DNA from: JANXQG01 sp963824275 | Lineage (GTDB): Bacteria; Planctomycetota; Planctomycetia; Pirellulales; Thermoguttaceae | Direction: 5' to 3' | Length of the DNA stretch: 64,000 nucleotides | Assembly (NCBI GenBank): GCA_963824275.1 | Contig: CAWGOT010000002.1 | Coordinates: 310,001-374,000, forward strand | In this document: positions 17,450 to 30,002 of the stretch, one piece after another | Layout: each line of letters opens with the position of its first letter | Numbering within the stretch: position 1 is the stretch's first letter | Notes under the pieces: model-generated | What the model was told of the DNA's origin: nothing | Seen by the model: the letters and a program-made list of their open reading frames with translations, nothing else | Databases searched by the model: none | Made by a program: the position numbers and the translations under genes

Positions 17450-18404
17450 GTGGCATTTCCGTGGTGGGGGCTCGCCTTGATCGTCTTGGTCGTTCTTCGG
17501 CGTAATGTTCGTCTTGTCGCCTGGAATTACGGGAAAATCTGGGTCCAGGCCTATTTTTCCCGGGCGAACGTCACGCTCCTGAGCCTCATCGGCATGAGCT
17601 TCCGCCGCGTGAACAAGCAGGTCATCGTGCAAGGGAAGATCATGGCCATGCAGTCGGGCATCGGCTCGGAACAGGAGACGGGCGTAACCACCCGCAGGCT
17701 GGAGGCCCACTACCTTGCCGGCGGCGACGTGCTGAAGGTCATCAGGCCGATCATCGCCGCCCATCGGGCCGACATCGACCTGGACTTCGACCGCGCGGCG
17801 GCCATCGACCTGGCCGGCCGCGACGTGCTGGACGCCGTGCAGACCAGCGTCTATCCGAAGGTCATCGATTGTCCCGATCCCAAGCGGTCGGGCAGGGCCA
17901 CGCTCAGCGCCATCGCCAAGAACGGCGTCGAACTCAAGGTTCGGGCCCGCGTGACGGTGCGGACCAACCTCGAGCAGCTCATCGGCGGCGCCACCGAGGA
18001 GACGATCATCGCCCGCGTCGGCGAGGGCATCATCACCGCCATCGGCGCCGCGGAGACCCATTTCGACGTGATGGAGAAGCCCGACAAGATCTCCAAGGCA
18101 GTGCTGGATCGCGGCCTCGACGCGCAGACGGCGTTCGCCATCGTCTCGATCGACATCGCCGACATCGACGTGGGCCAGAACATCGGCGCCCGCTTGCAGG
18201 CCGACCAGGCCGAGGCCGACATGCGCGTGGCCCGCGCCAAGGCCGAGGAGCGGCGGGCGATGGCCCTGGCCCGCGAGCAGGAGATGAAGGCCCAGGTCGC
18301 GCAGGAATCGGGCCAACGTGGTGCTGGCCGAGGCCAGCGTTCCCATGGCCATGGCCGCCGCCTTCCGCAAGGGAAACCTGGTCACCAGCAATAATCCGCG
18401 GTAG
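17450..18404 (+). CDS. floA: Flotillin-like protein FloA (frameshifted near the C-terminus)
   Basis: FloA proteins are membrane-anchored scaffolds of bacterial lipid-raft-like domains. After a single N-terminal hydrophobic segment (WWGLALIVLVVL) come the hallmark stretches EAHYLAGGDVLKVI, RAAAIDLAGRDVLDAVQ, NGVELKVRARVTVRTN, VGEGIITAIGAAE, SIDIADIDVGQNIGARLQ and the Ala/Glu-rich helix QAEADMRVARAKAEERRAM. Near nt 18310 the frame changes. The true tail continues NVVLAEASVPMAMAAAFR to TAG 18402-18404. GTG 17450 is the only start codon that fits after an in-frame stop at 17399, but the N-terminus is shorter than usual and could itself be affected by an indel. The next gene is convergent. Confidence 0.88.
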
Positions 18405-18406
18405 TT

Positions 18407-19987
18407 TCACCACTTCTCGTCGTACTTCGTCCACAGCGCGTCGCCCAGGTTCCAATAGGCCTCGACGGCCTCCAGACATGCCTTGCGCGACTCGCTGGTG
18501 AGATACTCGCGGGCCTTGGCGGGATTCTCGGCAAGGAGCTTGCGGGCCGTTGCCGCCACGTCTTTCTGGGCCGCGAAGAACTTCTCCTGCATCGGATCGC
18601 GGACCTCCGCCACGTCGCGGCGCATGTCGCCCCAGCGGTGCGCCGCCAGCGTCGCCACCCGATTGAACGCCCACCACGCCGAGCGGCGGCTGAACCCCGT
18701 CGTGCGGCCGTCGGTCTTGTAGCCCTCCGGCAGATCCTCGATTCCGGCATACAACGGCACGTAGACCGTCATCGCCGGATTCCCATAGCCGAACCACAGG
18801 GTCCCGCCCACCGCGTCCGGCAGATCGGCGCGCGATTGCGTAACCGTCGCGTACATGCAATACCAGCGGGCCAGCGGCCGTTCGCCGCGCCACCCCCAGC
18901 CGCCGTTGATCCGCAGCATCTTGTTCATGTCGTAGGGCATGAAGGGATTCGCCACAGGGCTCTTGACCGCCTTGCCGCTCTCGTCCACCACCGTGAGATC
19001 CTTCACCACGTCGAAATCGGTGCCCTCGTAGGTGTCGCGGAAGAGCTCCATGATCTTCGCCGGCGTGACCGGCTTGTCCGGTTTGACCGAGAGCGGGAAG
19101 ACGTTGCTGTTGGGGTCCAGGCCGAGCGACGGGGCCAGCAGGCTGAGGACCCGCCATTCGCGCCGCGTGGAGGCGATATCGGTGCGGCCCTCGGGATGGT
19201 AGGCCTCGTAGAAGCGGAAGGGCCGGCCGCGACCCGGAGTACCAGGTGCCCCTGCATCCCAGTAGCCGCGATCGCGGGCCACCTGCCGCACGTTGTCGGA
19301 GGCCGCGAACCATTCGGGCTTCGCGAGATCGATCTCGCCGATCCGCGCGGCATTGGCCGCCACGGATACGTGGTCGTCCGGAATCCGCTGGGCGGCCCAC
19401 ACGGCGCCGACGGCGTCCTTGCCCGGCCCCACGATTTCCATCAGCCAGACTTCCTTGGGATCGGCGATGGTCAGGGCTTCGCCGCCGTCGCACCAGCCAT
19501 GTTTCTTGAGGAGGTCGCCGGCGATGCGGATCGCCTCGCGGGCGCTGGTTGCGCGTTCGAGCATGAGGCGGGTGAGCGTGTCGCAGTCGATGAGCCCCTT
19601 CACGCTGACGAGTTCCGCGCGGCCGCCAAAGGTCGCCTCGCCGATCGCCACCTGCCGTTGGTTCATGGCGGCGTATTCCGGCGCCAGGTAGCCGAAGGTC
19701 TCCGCCGCCTCGGCGATGCGGCCCGTCGGCGCGCGATCGTAACGCGGCATGGGTCCGCTGTCGTCGTCGTGCCGCTTGCTCAGTTGCCGCTCGGACCCGC
19801 GGGGATGCTCCGCCTTCGGAACAACGTGGATGTCCGTGCCGTCGCGATGCCCGTCGCAAGTGTGAGACGTCATCACGGAGCCGTCGGCCGAGGCCTTGCG
19901 GCCGACCATGATCGTAGTGCAGGATTGAGCATCGCCGGCGAAAAGCACGCAAATAATTGCAGCCGCCGGCACGACGAAAAGGCGCAT
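18407..19987 (-). CDS. Exported C69-family dipeptidase
   Basis: A 526-residue protein starting MRLFVVPAAAIICVLFAG, a signal peptide. Cleavage before the SCTTIMVGRKASADGS stretch would expose Cys as N-terminal nucleophile, as in peptidase family C69 (N-terminal nucleophile fold). The catalytic start is followed by THTCDGH, family-typical GEATFGGR, and WLMEIVGPGKDAVGAVW. It acts on dipeptides or amide bonds outside the cytoplasm. ATG 19987 is chosen for the signal peptide and an AGG tract about 8 bases upstream; a longer in-frame extension would translate the palindrome at 20087. The stop lies 2 bases from the convergent floA stop. Confidence 0.9.
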   Translation of the reverse strand: MRLFVVPAAAIICVLFAGDAQSCTTIMVGRKASADGSVMTSHTCDGHRDGTDIHVVPKAEHPRGSERQLSKRHDDDSGPMPRYDRAPTGRIAEAAETFGYLAPEYAAMNQRQVAIGEATFGGRAELVSVKGLIDCDTLTRLMLERATSAREAIRIAGDLLKKHGWCDGGEALTIADPKEVWLMEIVGPGKDAVGAVWAAQRIPDDHVSVAANAARIGEIDLAKPEWFAASDNVRQVARDRGYWDAGAPGTPGRGRPFRFYEAYHPEGRTDIASTRREWRVLSLLAPSLGLDPNSNVFPLSVKPDKPVTPAKIMELFRDTYEGTDFDVVKDLTVVDESGKAVKSPVANPFMPYDMNKMLRINGGWGWRGERPLARWYCMYATVTQSRADLPDAVGGTLWFGYGNPAMTVYVPLYAGIEDLPEGYKTDGRTTGFSRRSAWWAFNRVATLAAHRWGDMRRDVAEVRDPMQEKFFAAQKDVAATARKLLAENPAKAREYLTSESRKACLEAVEAYWNLGDALWTKYDEKW

Positions 19988-20086
19988 AGCTTGGAACCTC
20001 GTGAAAGGAAGGATGAAGGATGAGGGATGAAGGATGAGATTCGGATTCACCTTCCGCCTTCCGCTCTCATCCTTTCCCATTAGGTT

Positions 20087-20179
20087 CGTAGGGTGGGACC
20101 AGCGAGCTTGCGAGCGCCGGCCCACCAACGCCGGCGATTGGTGGGCCGGCGCTCGCAAGCTCGCTGGTCCCACCCTACG
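20087..20179. repeat. 93-base palindromic repeat with perfect 42-base arms
   Basis: Arms at 20087-20128 and 20138-20179 are perfect reverse complements around a 9-base loop CGCCGGCGA. The arm begins CGTAGGGTGGGACCAGCGAG. It lies between the start of the C69 gene and the stop of the giant gene, and could terminate the giant transcript. A shorter related stretch (GTAGGGTGGGCC) occurs near 29842. Confidence 0.95.
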
Positions 20180-20188
20180 GCTTTCCCA

Positions 20189-23100
20189 TTAGCTGACCCA
20201 AGTCCCGTCGAGCCGCAACTGGTACGACAAGGCGTCCGGGCCGGCGGTGTGCGTGTTCACGCCTCCCAAAGTGGCGAAGGCGTTGACGATGGCGAAGCCC
20301 GACGCCTGCTCCGAGAAGTTGCCGCCGTAAAGCTGCGCGATCGCCGCGTCCGTGTACAGGGCGTCGTTGCCGCGCGAATCGTAAAGATCAGCGGTGTCGC
20401 CCGTGCCGTAGGTCGCAGTTCCAATCATCGTGCTGAAGCCCTTGGCCAGGTTGGCATACCCGCTGCCGTTCATGCCGGCGAGCGTCTGGCTGCCGCCCAG
20501 GTAATTCGCGTAGGCATAGAACGTGTTGCTGCCCGCCGCATCCTCGAAGTAGGCCGTGTCGCCGCTGCCGTAGATCGCGGTGGCGATGTTCGTGGCGAAA
20601 CCGGTAGCCGAGTTGGCATAGCCGGTCCCGTACATGCCCGCCGCCTGCTGGCCGCTGCCGTCGTAATCGGCGTCGGCATAAAACGTGTTGCTGCCCGCCG
20701 CGTCGTAGAAATAGGCCGCGTCGCTGCCGCCATTGCTCGAGTAGCCGACGTTCGTGCCGAAACCGCTGGCCGAATTGGCGAACCCGCCGCCGTAGCTACC
20801 GTACATCCCCGCCGCCTGCTTGCCGGTGCCGTTGTAATCGGCGTAGGCATAGTAGGTGTCGTTGCCCGGCGAGTCGTAGAAGTAGGCCGTATCGCTGCCG
20901 CCGTTGGTCGAGTAGGCGACGTTGGTGCTGAAGCCGGTGGCCGAGTTCGCATAGCCGCTGGTGTAGTTGCCGTACGTCCCGTACATGCCCGCCGACGGCT
21001 TGCCGCTGCCGCCACTAGTGTTTCCTGGGGCGTAGGCATAGAAGGTGTCGTCGCCCGGCGAGTCGGAGAAGACGGCCGTATCCTTGACGGAGCTGGTCGA
21101 GTAGGCTTCGTTGGTGCCGAAGCCGGTGGCCGAATTGGCGTATCCGCTGCCCACCATCTCCGCGAACTGCTCGCCGCTGGTGTTGTAATCCGCGTAGGCA
21201 TAGAACGTGGCGTTGCCCAGCGCATCGAAGAACTGCGCCGTGTCGGCCGCCTGGCCCGCGACGTTGATCGAGGCCATGCCGCTGACGGCCACCGCATAGC
21301 CCGCCGTGGAGTTCGTAAGCTGGCCGCTGCCGTTGGAGTAAAGCGCCGCGCTGTTCGTGCCCGTCGAGCTGCCGGTCAAGCTGACCGTATCGCTGCCGCC
21401 GCCGCCCTGGAAGACATAATTGCTGAACTGGCCGGCGGCGAAGCTGTGGGTCTCGCCGTTGAGGCCCACCACGATCGTTCCGCTGCTGTCATTGAAGCTG
21501 AACTGATCGTTGCCCGTGGTGCCGACGACCGTCAGCGTCTTGCCGGGCGTAAAGGCCACGTCGTCGAGGAAGGCGGCATTGGCGCCCGCCGCCGCGCCGC
21601 TTCCCGTGCTGTAGGTCCAGGTGTACGTGTGCGGCCCGGCGGTGACGCCGTAGAACGACTGCTGCCAGGGCACCGAGCCGGACCACTGGTTGAGCGACAC
21701 GCCGTCGATCTCGAAGTTCAGCACACCGCCGCCGGCGGCCGAGGAGACCATCCGCCAGAAAGAGAACTCGCCCGCCGGTCCCGAAAGCGTGACGCTCAGC
21801 GTGCTGCTGCTCGACGCCCCGATCGCGCCCGACTCGGCGGCGTAAGTGCCCGAATGGACCACGCTCGACTCGACCGTCCAGTTGGCCGGCGAAGCGCCCG
21901 ACGACGACAACTGCCAGGGCAAGGCGCTGAAATTGCCGGTCTCGAAGCCGTCGACCCCCGACGAGATGACGATGTCTTTCGCCGCCAGGGCGTCCGTGCC
22001 CGGAGCGGGCAGCGTCAAGATCGCCGCAACGCCGCCAGCGTCATCGATCGTTCCGCCGCGCAGGGCCAAGGCCGTGGGCGACGTATAGTCCAGGTCGGAA
22101 CTGGACTGCCCCGCCTGCACGGTATAAAGGAACGAAAGCGTGGAGGTCCCGCTGCCGCCGGTATAATTGGCCGTTGCCAGGCCGCCCGCATTCAAGGACA
22201 ACTGCGGGCTCCCCGTGACCGTCACCGGTTCGTTGAAGGTGACCACGATCGGGATCGTCGACCACTGGGCATAGGCGCCCGCCGCTGCGGTCGTCGATAC
22301 GCCCGTCACCGACGGCGCCGCCACGTAGGTGAACTGATCGGCCGACGACGTCGCCGAGGTGCCGCCCGGAGTCACGACGGTCACGTTCACGGTGCCGGCC
22401 GCTTCCGCCGGACTGGTGGCAATGATCTGGGAGTCCGAGGTGACCGTGAAGGTGGTTGCCGCGACTGCGCCGAAGTCGACCGCCGTTGCACCGGTAAAGC
22501 CCTGGCCCAGGATCCTCACCGAAGTGCCGCCGGCCAAGGGCGTCACCACGGGATTGACTCCCGTCACCACGGGTATTCCCAAGTAACTGAACTGATCGGC
22601 CGAGGAGGTCGTCGAGACGCCGCTCGGGCCGGTCACGGTCACGTCCACCGTGCCGGCGGATTCCGCCGGACTCGTGGCCGTGATCTGGGTGTCCGAATTG
22701 ACCGTGTAGCTGCTTGCCGCAAGCGTGCCGAAGTCGACCACCGTCGCGGCGGTGAAGCCCACGCCGGTGATCGTCACCGAGGTGCCGCCCGCCAAAGGCC
22801 CTGCCGCGGGACTGACCGCCGTCACCGCCGGCACCGCCACGTACACGAACTGGTCGGCCGCGGAGGTCGCCGACGAACCGCCGGGACCGGTCACGGTCAC
22901 GTCCACCGTGCCGACGGTCCCCGCCGGACTGACGGCCGTGAGTTGCGTTGCCGAGACAATAACCACGCTGGTGGCCGGCGTCGTGCCGAAGTCGACCGCG
23001 GTCGCCGTGCTGAAGCCCGTGCCCGTGATCGTCACCGAATTCCCGCCCGCCAGCGAACCTGCCGCGGGACTGACGCCCGTCACCGTGGGGGCCGCAATGG

Positions 23101-26100
23101 CCGTGAACCGGTCGGCCGCCGAGGTCGTCGAGACGCCGCCGGGGCTGGTCACCGTCACGTCCACCGTGCCGGCCGGCACGGCAGGGCTGACGGCCGTGAT
23201 CTGAGTCGCCGAGACGACCGTGAAACTGGTCGCCGCGAAGGTGCCGAAGTCGACCAACGTTGTGCCGCTGAAGCCCGTGCCCGTGATGGTCACCGACGTG
23301 CCGCCCGCCGCATGCCCTGATGCGGGGCTGACGCTCGTCACCGAGGGGACCGCCAAATACGTGAAATGATCGGCCGCGGAGGTCGCCGACGGACCGCCGG
23401 GGCCCGTCACGGTAACGTCCACGGTGCCGGCCCCTTCCACCGGGCTGGAGGCCGTGATCCGTGTCGCCGAGACGATGACCATGTTCGTCGCCGCGACGGC
23501 GCCGAAATCGACTGCGGTCGCGGTACTGAAGCCGGTACCCGTGATCGTGACCGAGGTCCCGCCCGCGATCGGCCCTGCCGCGGGAGTGACGGCCGTCACG
23601 GTCGGCGCCGCCAGGGCGGTGAACTGGTCGGCCGCGGAGGTCGCTGATACTCCGCCAGGGCCCGTTACCGTGATGTCCACGGTGCCGGCCGGTTCCACGG
23701 GGCTGATGGCCGTGATCTGCGTCGCCGAGACAACGACCACGTTGGTTGCCGGAATCGTGCCGAAATCGACGACCGGCCTGCCGCTGAAGCCCGTGCCCGT
23801 GATTGTCACCGCGTTGCCGCCCAAGGCATACCCGGTCGCCGGACTGACGCCCGTCACCGTCGGCGCCGGTACAAACGTGAACTGGTCGGCCGGCGAACTC
23901 GTCGAGGAGCCGCCGGGGCCGGTCACCGCCACGTTTACCGTGCCGGCCGCTTCTGCGGGGAGGACGGCTGTGATCTGCGTCGCCGAATTGACCGTGAAAC
24001 TGCTCGCGGCGAGCGTGCCGAAGTCGACCACCGTCGCGCCCGTGAAACTCGCGCCGTTGATCATCACCGATGCGCCGCCCGCTGTAGGTCCGACCGTGGG
24101 GCTGACTCCCGTCACGGTAGGCGGCACCATGTAGGTGAACTGATCGAGCGCGGAATCTGCGGAAACGCCGCCCAGGCCGGTCACGGTCACGTCCACGGTC
24201 CCCGCCGCTTCGGCCGGACTGGCGGCCGTAATCTGCGTCGCCGAGACGACCACCACGTTGGTTGCCGGGAGCGTGCCGAAGTCGACCACGGTCGCACCGC
24301 TGAAGCCGGTGCCCGTGATCGTGACTGCCGTGCCGCCCGCCAACGGCCCCGCGACGGCACTCAGGCCCGTCACCGTCGGCGCCGCCAAATAGGTGAACTC
24401 GTCGGCCGCGGAGGTCGCCGACGCACCGCCAGGGCCGGTCACCGTGATGTTCACCGGTCCGGCCGATTCCGCAGGGCTGGTAACCGTGATCTGCGTCGCC
24501 GAATTGACCTTGAAGCTGGTTGCCGCAAGGCTGCCGAAGTCGGCCCCCGTCGCCGTCGCGAAGCCCGTGCCCGTGATCGTCACCGACGTGCCGCCCGCCA
24601 AGGGACCTACGGTGGTCCCCACCGCCGTCACCGTCGGCGGCAGCACGTAGCTGAACTGGTCGGCCGTCGAAATCGCCGAGACGCCGCCGGCGCCGGTCAC
24701 CGTCACGTTCACGGTGCCCAGGGCTTCCGCCGGACTGGTGGCCGTGATCTGCGTTCCCGCCGCGTTGACCACGACGTTGGTTGCCGCAATCCGCCGAAGT
24801 CGACCGCCGTCGCGGAGCTGAAACTCGTGCCCGCGATCGTCACCGACGTGCCGCCTGCCAAGGGACCCGACGCCGGACTTACGCCCGTCACCGCCGGCGG
24901 CGCCTGGTACGTGAACTGGTCGGCCGTCGAATTGCCCGAAGTCCCGCCGACCGTCGTCACGGTCACGTTCACCGTGCCCGCCGATTCCGCGGGGCTGGTG
25001 GCCGTGAGCTCGGTCGACGAGGCAACAACCACGTTAGTTGCCGCGAGCGTGCCGAACTTCACCGTCGTTCCACCCGTAAAGCCGACGCCCGAAATCGAGA
25101 CCGTCGTGCCGCCTGCCAACGGCCCTACCGCCGGAGTGACGCTGGTCACGTCCGGCACCGCCAAATACGTGAACTGGTCAGCCGCCGAGGTCGCCGAAGT
25201 GCCGCCCAGATCGTTCACCGTCACGTCCACGGGTCCGGCCGCATTCGGGGGGCTGGTGGCGGTGATCTGCGTCGACGAGACGAGGGTCACGTTGGTTGCC
25301 GCGGTGCCGCCAAAGTCCACGATCGGTTGCCCGAGGAAACCCGTGCCGGTGATGGTGACCGACGTTCCGCCCGCCAAGGGCCCGGCCGTGGCGCTCAGGG
25401 CCGTGACCGTAGGCGACGCCACATAGGTGAACTGATCGGAGGCGGAAATCGCCGAGACGCCGCCGGAACTGTAGACCGTCACGTTGACCACGCCCCCCAC
25501 TCCCGGAGGACTGGTGACCGTGAGTTGTCCCGCCGAGTCGTAAGTCACGCTTTCCGCCGGCGTCGTGCCGAAGTCCACCGCCGTCACGCCGGTGAAGCCG
25601 GTGCCGTCGATCGTGACGGTCGTGTTGCCGGCGAGCGATCCCCCCGCGGGAGCGAGGGACGACACCGTAGGCGCCGCCACGTAGTGGAAAAGGTCGGCTG
25701 AGGAGGTCGTCGACGTGCCGCCAAGTTCCACAACCGTCACGTCCACCGAGCCGGCCCCTTCCCCCGGACTGGTGGCCGAAATCTGTGTCGACGAGATCAG
25801 CACTACGTTGGTGGCCGCAACGGTGCCGAAGAGGACCGTCGTCGCGCCGCTGAAGTTCGTGCCCGTGATCGTCACCGGCGTGCCCCCCGCCACGGGCCCC
25901 GCCGAGTCACTCAGCGCCGTTACGGTAGGCAGTGCGTAGTAGGTGAATTGATCGGCCGTGGAGGTTGTCGAGACGCCCCCCGGGGCCGTCACCGTCACGT
26001 CCACCGTGCCGGCCGCTTGCGCAGGGCACGTGGCCGTAATCTGCGTGCCCGCCGCGTTGACCGTCAGGCCGGTGGCCGCCAGCGTGCCGAAGTCGACCGC

Positions 26101-29100
26101 CGTCGCGCCGCTGAATCCCGTGCCGTTGATGGTCACCCCCGCGCCGCCCGCCACAGGCCCTCCGGCGGGAGTCACCGAGGTCACCACCGGCGCCGCCACG
26201 TAAGTGAAATGGTCGGCCGTGGAAATCGCCGACGTGCCGCCAGGGCTGACCACCGTCACGTTCACCGTTCCGGCCAATTCCGCCGGACTGACGGCCGTGA
26301 TCTGCGTCAAGGAGTTGAGTGTGAAGCTGGTCGCCGCGACCGTGCCGAAGTCGACGGCCGTCGCCGGCGAGAAGTTCGTGCCCGTGATCGTCACCTTCGT
26401 GCCGCCCCCCAAAGCGCCCGAGGTGGGAGTGATGGCCGAAAGCGTGGGCGCTGCCGTGTAGGTGAACTGGGATGGCGAGGACGCGGTCCCGCCCACCGTC
26501 GTCACCGTCACGGTCACGGCCCCGGCCGTTTCCGCCGGGCTCGTGGCCGTGATCTGCGTCGCCGAGTTGACCGTGAACGTGGTGGCCGCCGTCGAACCGA
26601 ACTTGACCGCCGTCGCGCCGGTGAAGTTGCTGCCGGTGATAACCACCGACGTGCCGCCCGTCAACGGCCCCCCCGTCACACTGAGGCCCGTCAAGGTCGG
26701 CGGCGCCACGTAGGTGAACTCGTCGGCCAACAACGTCGCCGAGGTCCCGCCCACGGTCACCACCGTCACGTCGGCGAAGCCGGCCGTCTCCGCCGGGCTG
26801 ACGGCCGTGATCTGCGTCGCCGAGGTGGCGATCACGTTGGTGCCCGGGGTCACGCCGAAGTCCACCGCCGTGGCGCCGCTCAGGTTGCTGCCCGTGATGG
26901 TCACCGTTGTGCCGCCGGCCAATGGCCCCGAGGTGGGACTGACGCCCGTCACCGTCGGCGCCGCGACATAGGTATAATGGTCCGCCGTCCCGGTGGCTGA
27001 CGTGCCGCCAGGGCCGGTCACCTTGACGTCCACCTGGCCGGCCGCTTCCGCAGGGCTGGTGGCCGTGAGCTGCGTCGCCGAGACGATGACTACGTTGGTG
27101 GCCGCCACCGTGCCGAAGTTGACCGCCGTTGCGCCGTGAAACCGGTGCCCGTGATGGTCACCGTCGCGCCGCCCGCCAAGGGCCCTGAGGCCGCCGTGAC
27201 GCCGGTCACCGTGGGCGCGGCCATATACGTGAACTGGTCGGCGGAGGAAGTCGCCGAGGTGCTGCCCGAGCCCGTCACCGTGACGTCGACCGTGGCGGCC
27301 GTTTCCGCAGGGCTGGTGGCCGTGATCTCGATCGGCGAGACGACGACCACGTTGGTGGCCGCGGTCGTGCCGAACTTCACCGCCGTCGCGCCGTGAAGCC
27401 CGATCCGCTGATCGTCACCGACGTGCCGCCCGCCAAGGGCCCGACCGTCGGCGTGATGCCGCTGACGTAGGGGAGCGACGACTGGCTGACGTAGGCCGCT
27501 CCCTGTCCGGAACCGGCGTTGTCCGCGCCGGCAACCACCGTCAGTCCGCTGACCGAAACCGAGTTGCCGTACAAAGCGCCCGCCGCGCCGTCGGAGGCGA
27601 AGAGCTTGCCGCTCTGGGTCATGTTCGCCCAACCCGTGGTGGCCTCCGTAAATTCGTAGACCGCGCCTCCTTGCTGGCGCCGCTGATCGCGGCGTCGGGC
27701 GCGCCGACCACCGCCGTGTTGCCGCTGATTGCGACCGCAAAGCCGAAATTGTCGCCCGCCACGCCGTCGGAGGCCGTGAGCTCGGCGGTCTGCGTCATGT
27801 TCGACCACACGCCGCCCGTCGCCGTAAACTCGTAGGCCGAGCCCTTGCTGCCGTTGGCGCCCCACGCGCCGACCAGGGCCGTGCTGCCGCTGATCGAGAC
27901 CGAACTGCCGAAGAGGCTGCCGGCCGTGCCGTCGGAGGCGGTGAGCTTGGCCGTCTGCGTCTCGCTGGCCCAAGTCGTGCCGGGCTCCGTAAAGACGTAG
28001 GCCGCGCCCTGCCCGGCATTCGTCCCGATCGTCGCTTCTTGCGCCCCGACCAGGATCGTGCTGCCGCTGATCGCCACCGACTGGCCGAAATTGTCGCTCG
28101 CCGTGCCGTCGGAGGCGGAGAGCTTGCCAGTCTGCGTGATGTTCGCCCAGGCCGTGCCCGGCTCCGTGAAGACGTAGGCCGCCCCCAGCCCTGTGTTGTT
28201 CTGGCCCGCCGTGGCCGTTCCCGTCGCGCCCACCACGACCGTGCTGCCGCTGATCGCCACCGACTGGCCAAAGGCGGGCCCCGTCGCCCCGTCCGCCGGA
28301 GTGAGCTTGGCCGTCTGGGTCATGTTCGCCCAGCCGGTGGAGGGCTCCGTGAAGATGTATGCCGCGCCCGGCCGCCCGGCGATGCTGCCCGTGGCGTAGG
28401 GCGACGCCACCACCACCGTGTTCCCGCTGATCGCAACCGAGTAGCCGAACTCGTTCAGGGCACCGACGTCGGAGGGCGTGAGCTTGGCCGTCTGCGTCAT
28501 GCTCGACCAGCCGGTGGCGCCTTCCGTGAAGATGTATGCCGCATTGGCGTTGGGCACCCCGACCACGACCGTGTTGCCGCTGACGGCCACCGAGTAGCCG
28601 AAATCGCTGCCCGTCGAGGCGTCGGACGCCGTGAGCTTGGCCTGCTGTACGAAGGGGTCGATCGTGATCGCGCCTTGGGCCCCGGCATCGTCGACGTGGA
28701 TCAGCAGCTCCTGGCGGCCGCCGATGGTCTCTAGCGACAACGTGGCCGGCAGGGCCTTGCCCTGGGCGTCATAGGCCGTCAGCCCCGTGTAGTCCAGCGC
28801 GGCCGAGCCGCCCGGAGCGTTCAGCGTGAGCCCGTTTTCCGCGGCGTTCACCGTGCCTGTCAGATTGCCGCCCAGGGCCAATTGCAAGGTCAGCGTCCCG
28901 GTCGCTTCCGACCGTGTCAGCGCCGGCAGCGTGAAGCCTTGCTCCAAGCCCTGCGGGCCGTTGACGTACCACTCGTCGATCGCCCCATAGTTGAAATCGA
29001 CGCGGTTGCTGTTGGCCGAGGTCTGCGGCGTGCCCACCGGCTTCGTCGCCCCGCCAAAGCCCAGGCCCACGAGCGACATGTCCCAGGTGTTCGATCCGGC

Positions 29101-29439
29101 AGAGACCTGCAAGGCGCCCGAGTGCAGTTGGGCGGTGAAGGCGTTTGCCGCGTTGGTCAGGTTCAGGCCCGCCGCCGCCGATGTCGCATGATAGGCAGCC
29201 TGGTCCTGGCCGATGGCGGTCGAGATGGACTGCTGGGCGGCCAAGGGCAGGCTGGAGAGGGTCTCGTGTTGGGCCGCGCTGGCGGCGGTCGGCGCGAGTG
29301 CGACGGAGAGCAGCGTTCTTACCTCGAGCGCTTCGCAACCCAGCCGGCGGTGGTACCGCAGGCCGCCGTTCGGTCGCGGCTGGCGACTGCGACGTTCCGA
29401 TCGTGCGGCCCGCTTCAAAAAGCGAAAAATGTCAAACAT
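20189..29439 (-). CDS. Giant exported protein: FG-GAP repeats, about 20 IPT/TIG domains, C-terminal repeat block (frameshifted)
   Basis: About 3,080 residues once four one-base shifts (near 27668, 27392, 27135, 24785) are repaired. Order: the planctomycete start motif LGCEALEVRTLLS near residues 33-46; a region of about 220 residues; about seven FG-GAP-like repeats of the KLTASDG...FGYSVAVSG type (to about nt 27480); about 20 IPT/TIG domains with PTVTGVSP...GPLAGGTSVTITG consensus (about nt 27470-22330); one Ig-like domain and a lectin-like domain (SFWRMVS, about nt 22310-21560); then six repeats of about 45-60 residues (DTAYFYDSPGNDTYYAYA type, about nt 21260-20300). It is probably a surface or matrix adhesin. 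No enzyme motif and no membrane anchor is visible. Confidence 0.85.
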
Positions 29440-30002
29440 GGTAACACCCTTTCATGGCTGCAGTGCATTGGCTGAGGTGAAGCGTCATCGAGAAGTCCGA
29501 CCGGCATTGCCTTGAGGAGCTTTGCGTTTGACGCGAAGCGCGAAGTGGGGGCGCGACGCGCCATGCGCCCTTGGCCCAAAGACGCAGCGCCGGCAGCCCC
29601 TCCATCCCATGGTGCGTGCGCGTCAGAAGCAGAGTTTCTGCTATCACAACTATTCTCAATCAAACACCCCCCGCTTGTCAACAAAAAACCCGGCTGATTC
29701 CTGATGTTCCACGGATGAAAACAGGGGAAAACGGGCGTCATTTCCGCGAAACCGGCGGCGTTTTCCCCAACCTCCGCTTGGTCCTTGCACCGTGAAATCC
29801 ACCATACCATCGCGCCGCGAAAAAACCAAACTTCCTCGTTTGTAGGGTGGGCCGGGTGGAACTGGGCTACGCAAAACTAGGGCGATGGGGCTAAAGGCGT
29901 AAGTTTTCCACGAACGGTGTTTGTTTCGTCGTAGGGACGAGCGTTTACGCCCGTTTTCGGTTTTCGGCTTCAGCCGGTAGTCGGCCCGGCATTTATAAGT
30001 TG
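29440..30002. other. Intergenic region upstream of the giant gene
   Basis: No credible gene. It should carry the promoter of the giant surface protein on the minus strand. AT-rich patches near 29640-29690 are the most promoter-like part. The stretch 29839-29875 contains GTAGGGTGGGCC, a partial relative of the 20087 palindrome. Nothing else is recognised. Confidence 0.4.

Noticed and set aside
18638..20023. A 461-residue plus-strand frame
   Set aside because: Antisense to the C69 peptidase gene, which has a signal peptide and the catalytic SCTT start.
20093..23320. A 1,075-residue open frame on the plus strand
   Set aside because: It lies opposite the IPT/TIG array of the giant gene. Its Arg/Gly-rich repetitive product mirrors the repeated coding units, and several similar antisense frames cover the rest of the array (24781-27000). 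Shadow of a GC-rich repetitive gene.
22330..27480. Regular repeats that could be taken for a CRISPR array
   Set aside because: The repeat units are about 240-260 bases, protein-coding and diverged; no short identical repeats with unique spacers and no cas genes in the window.
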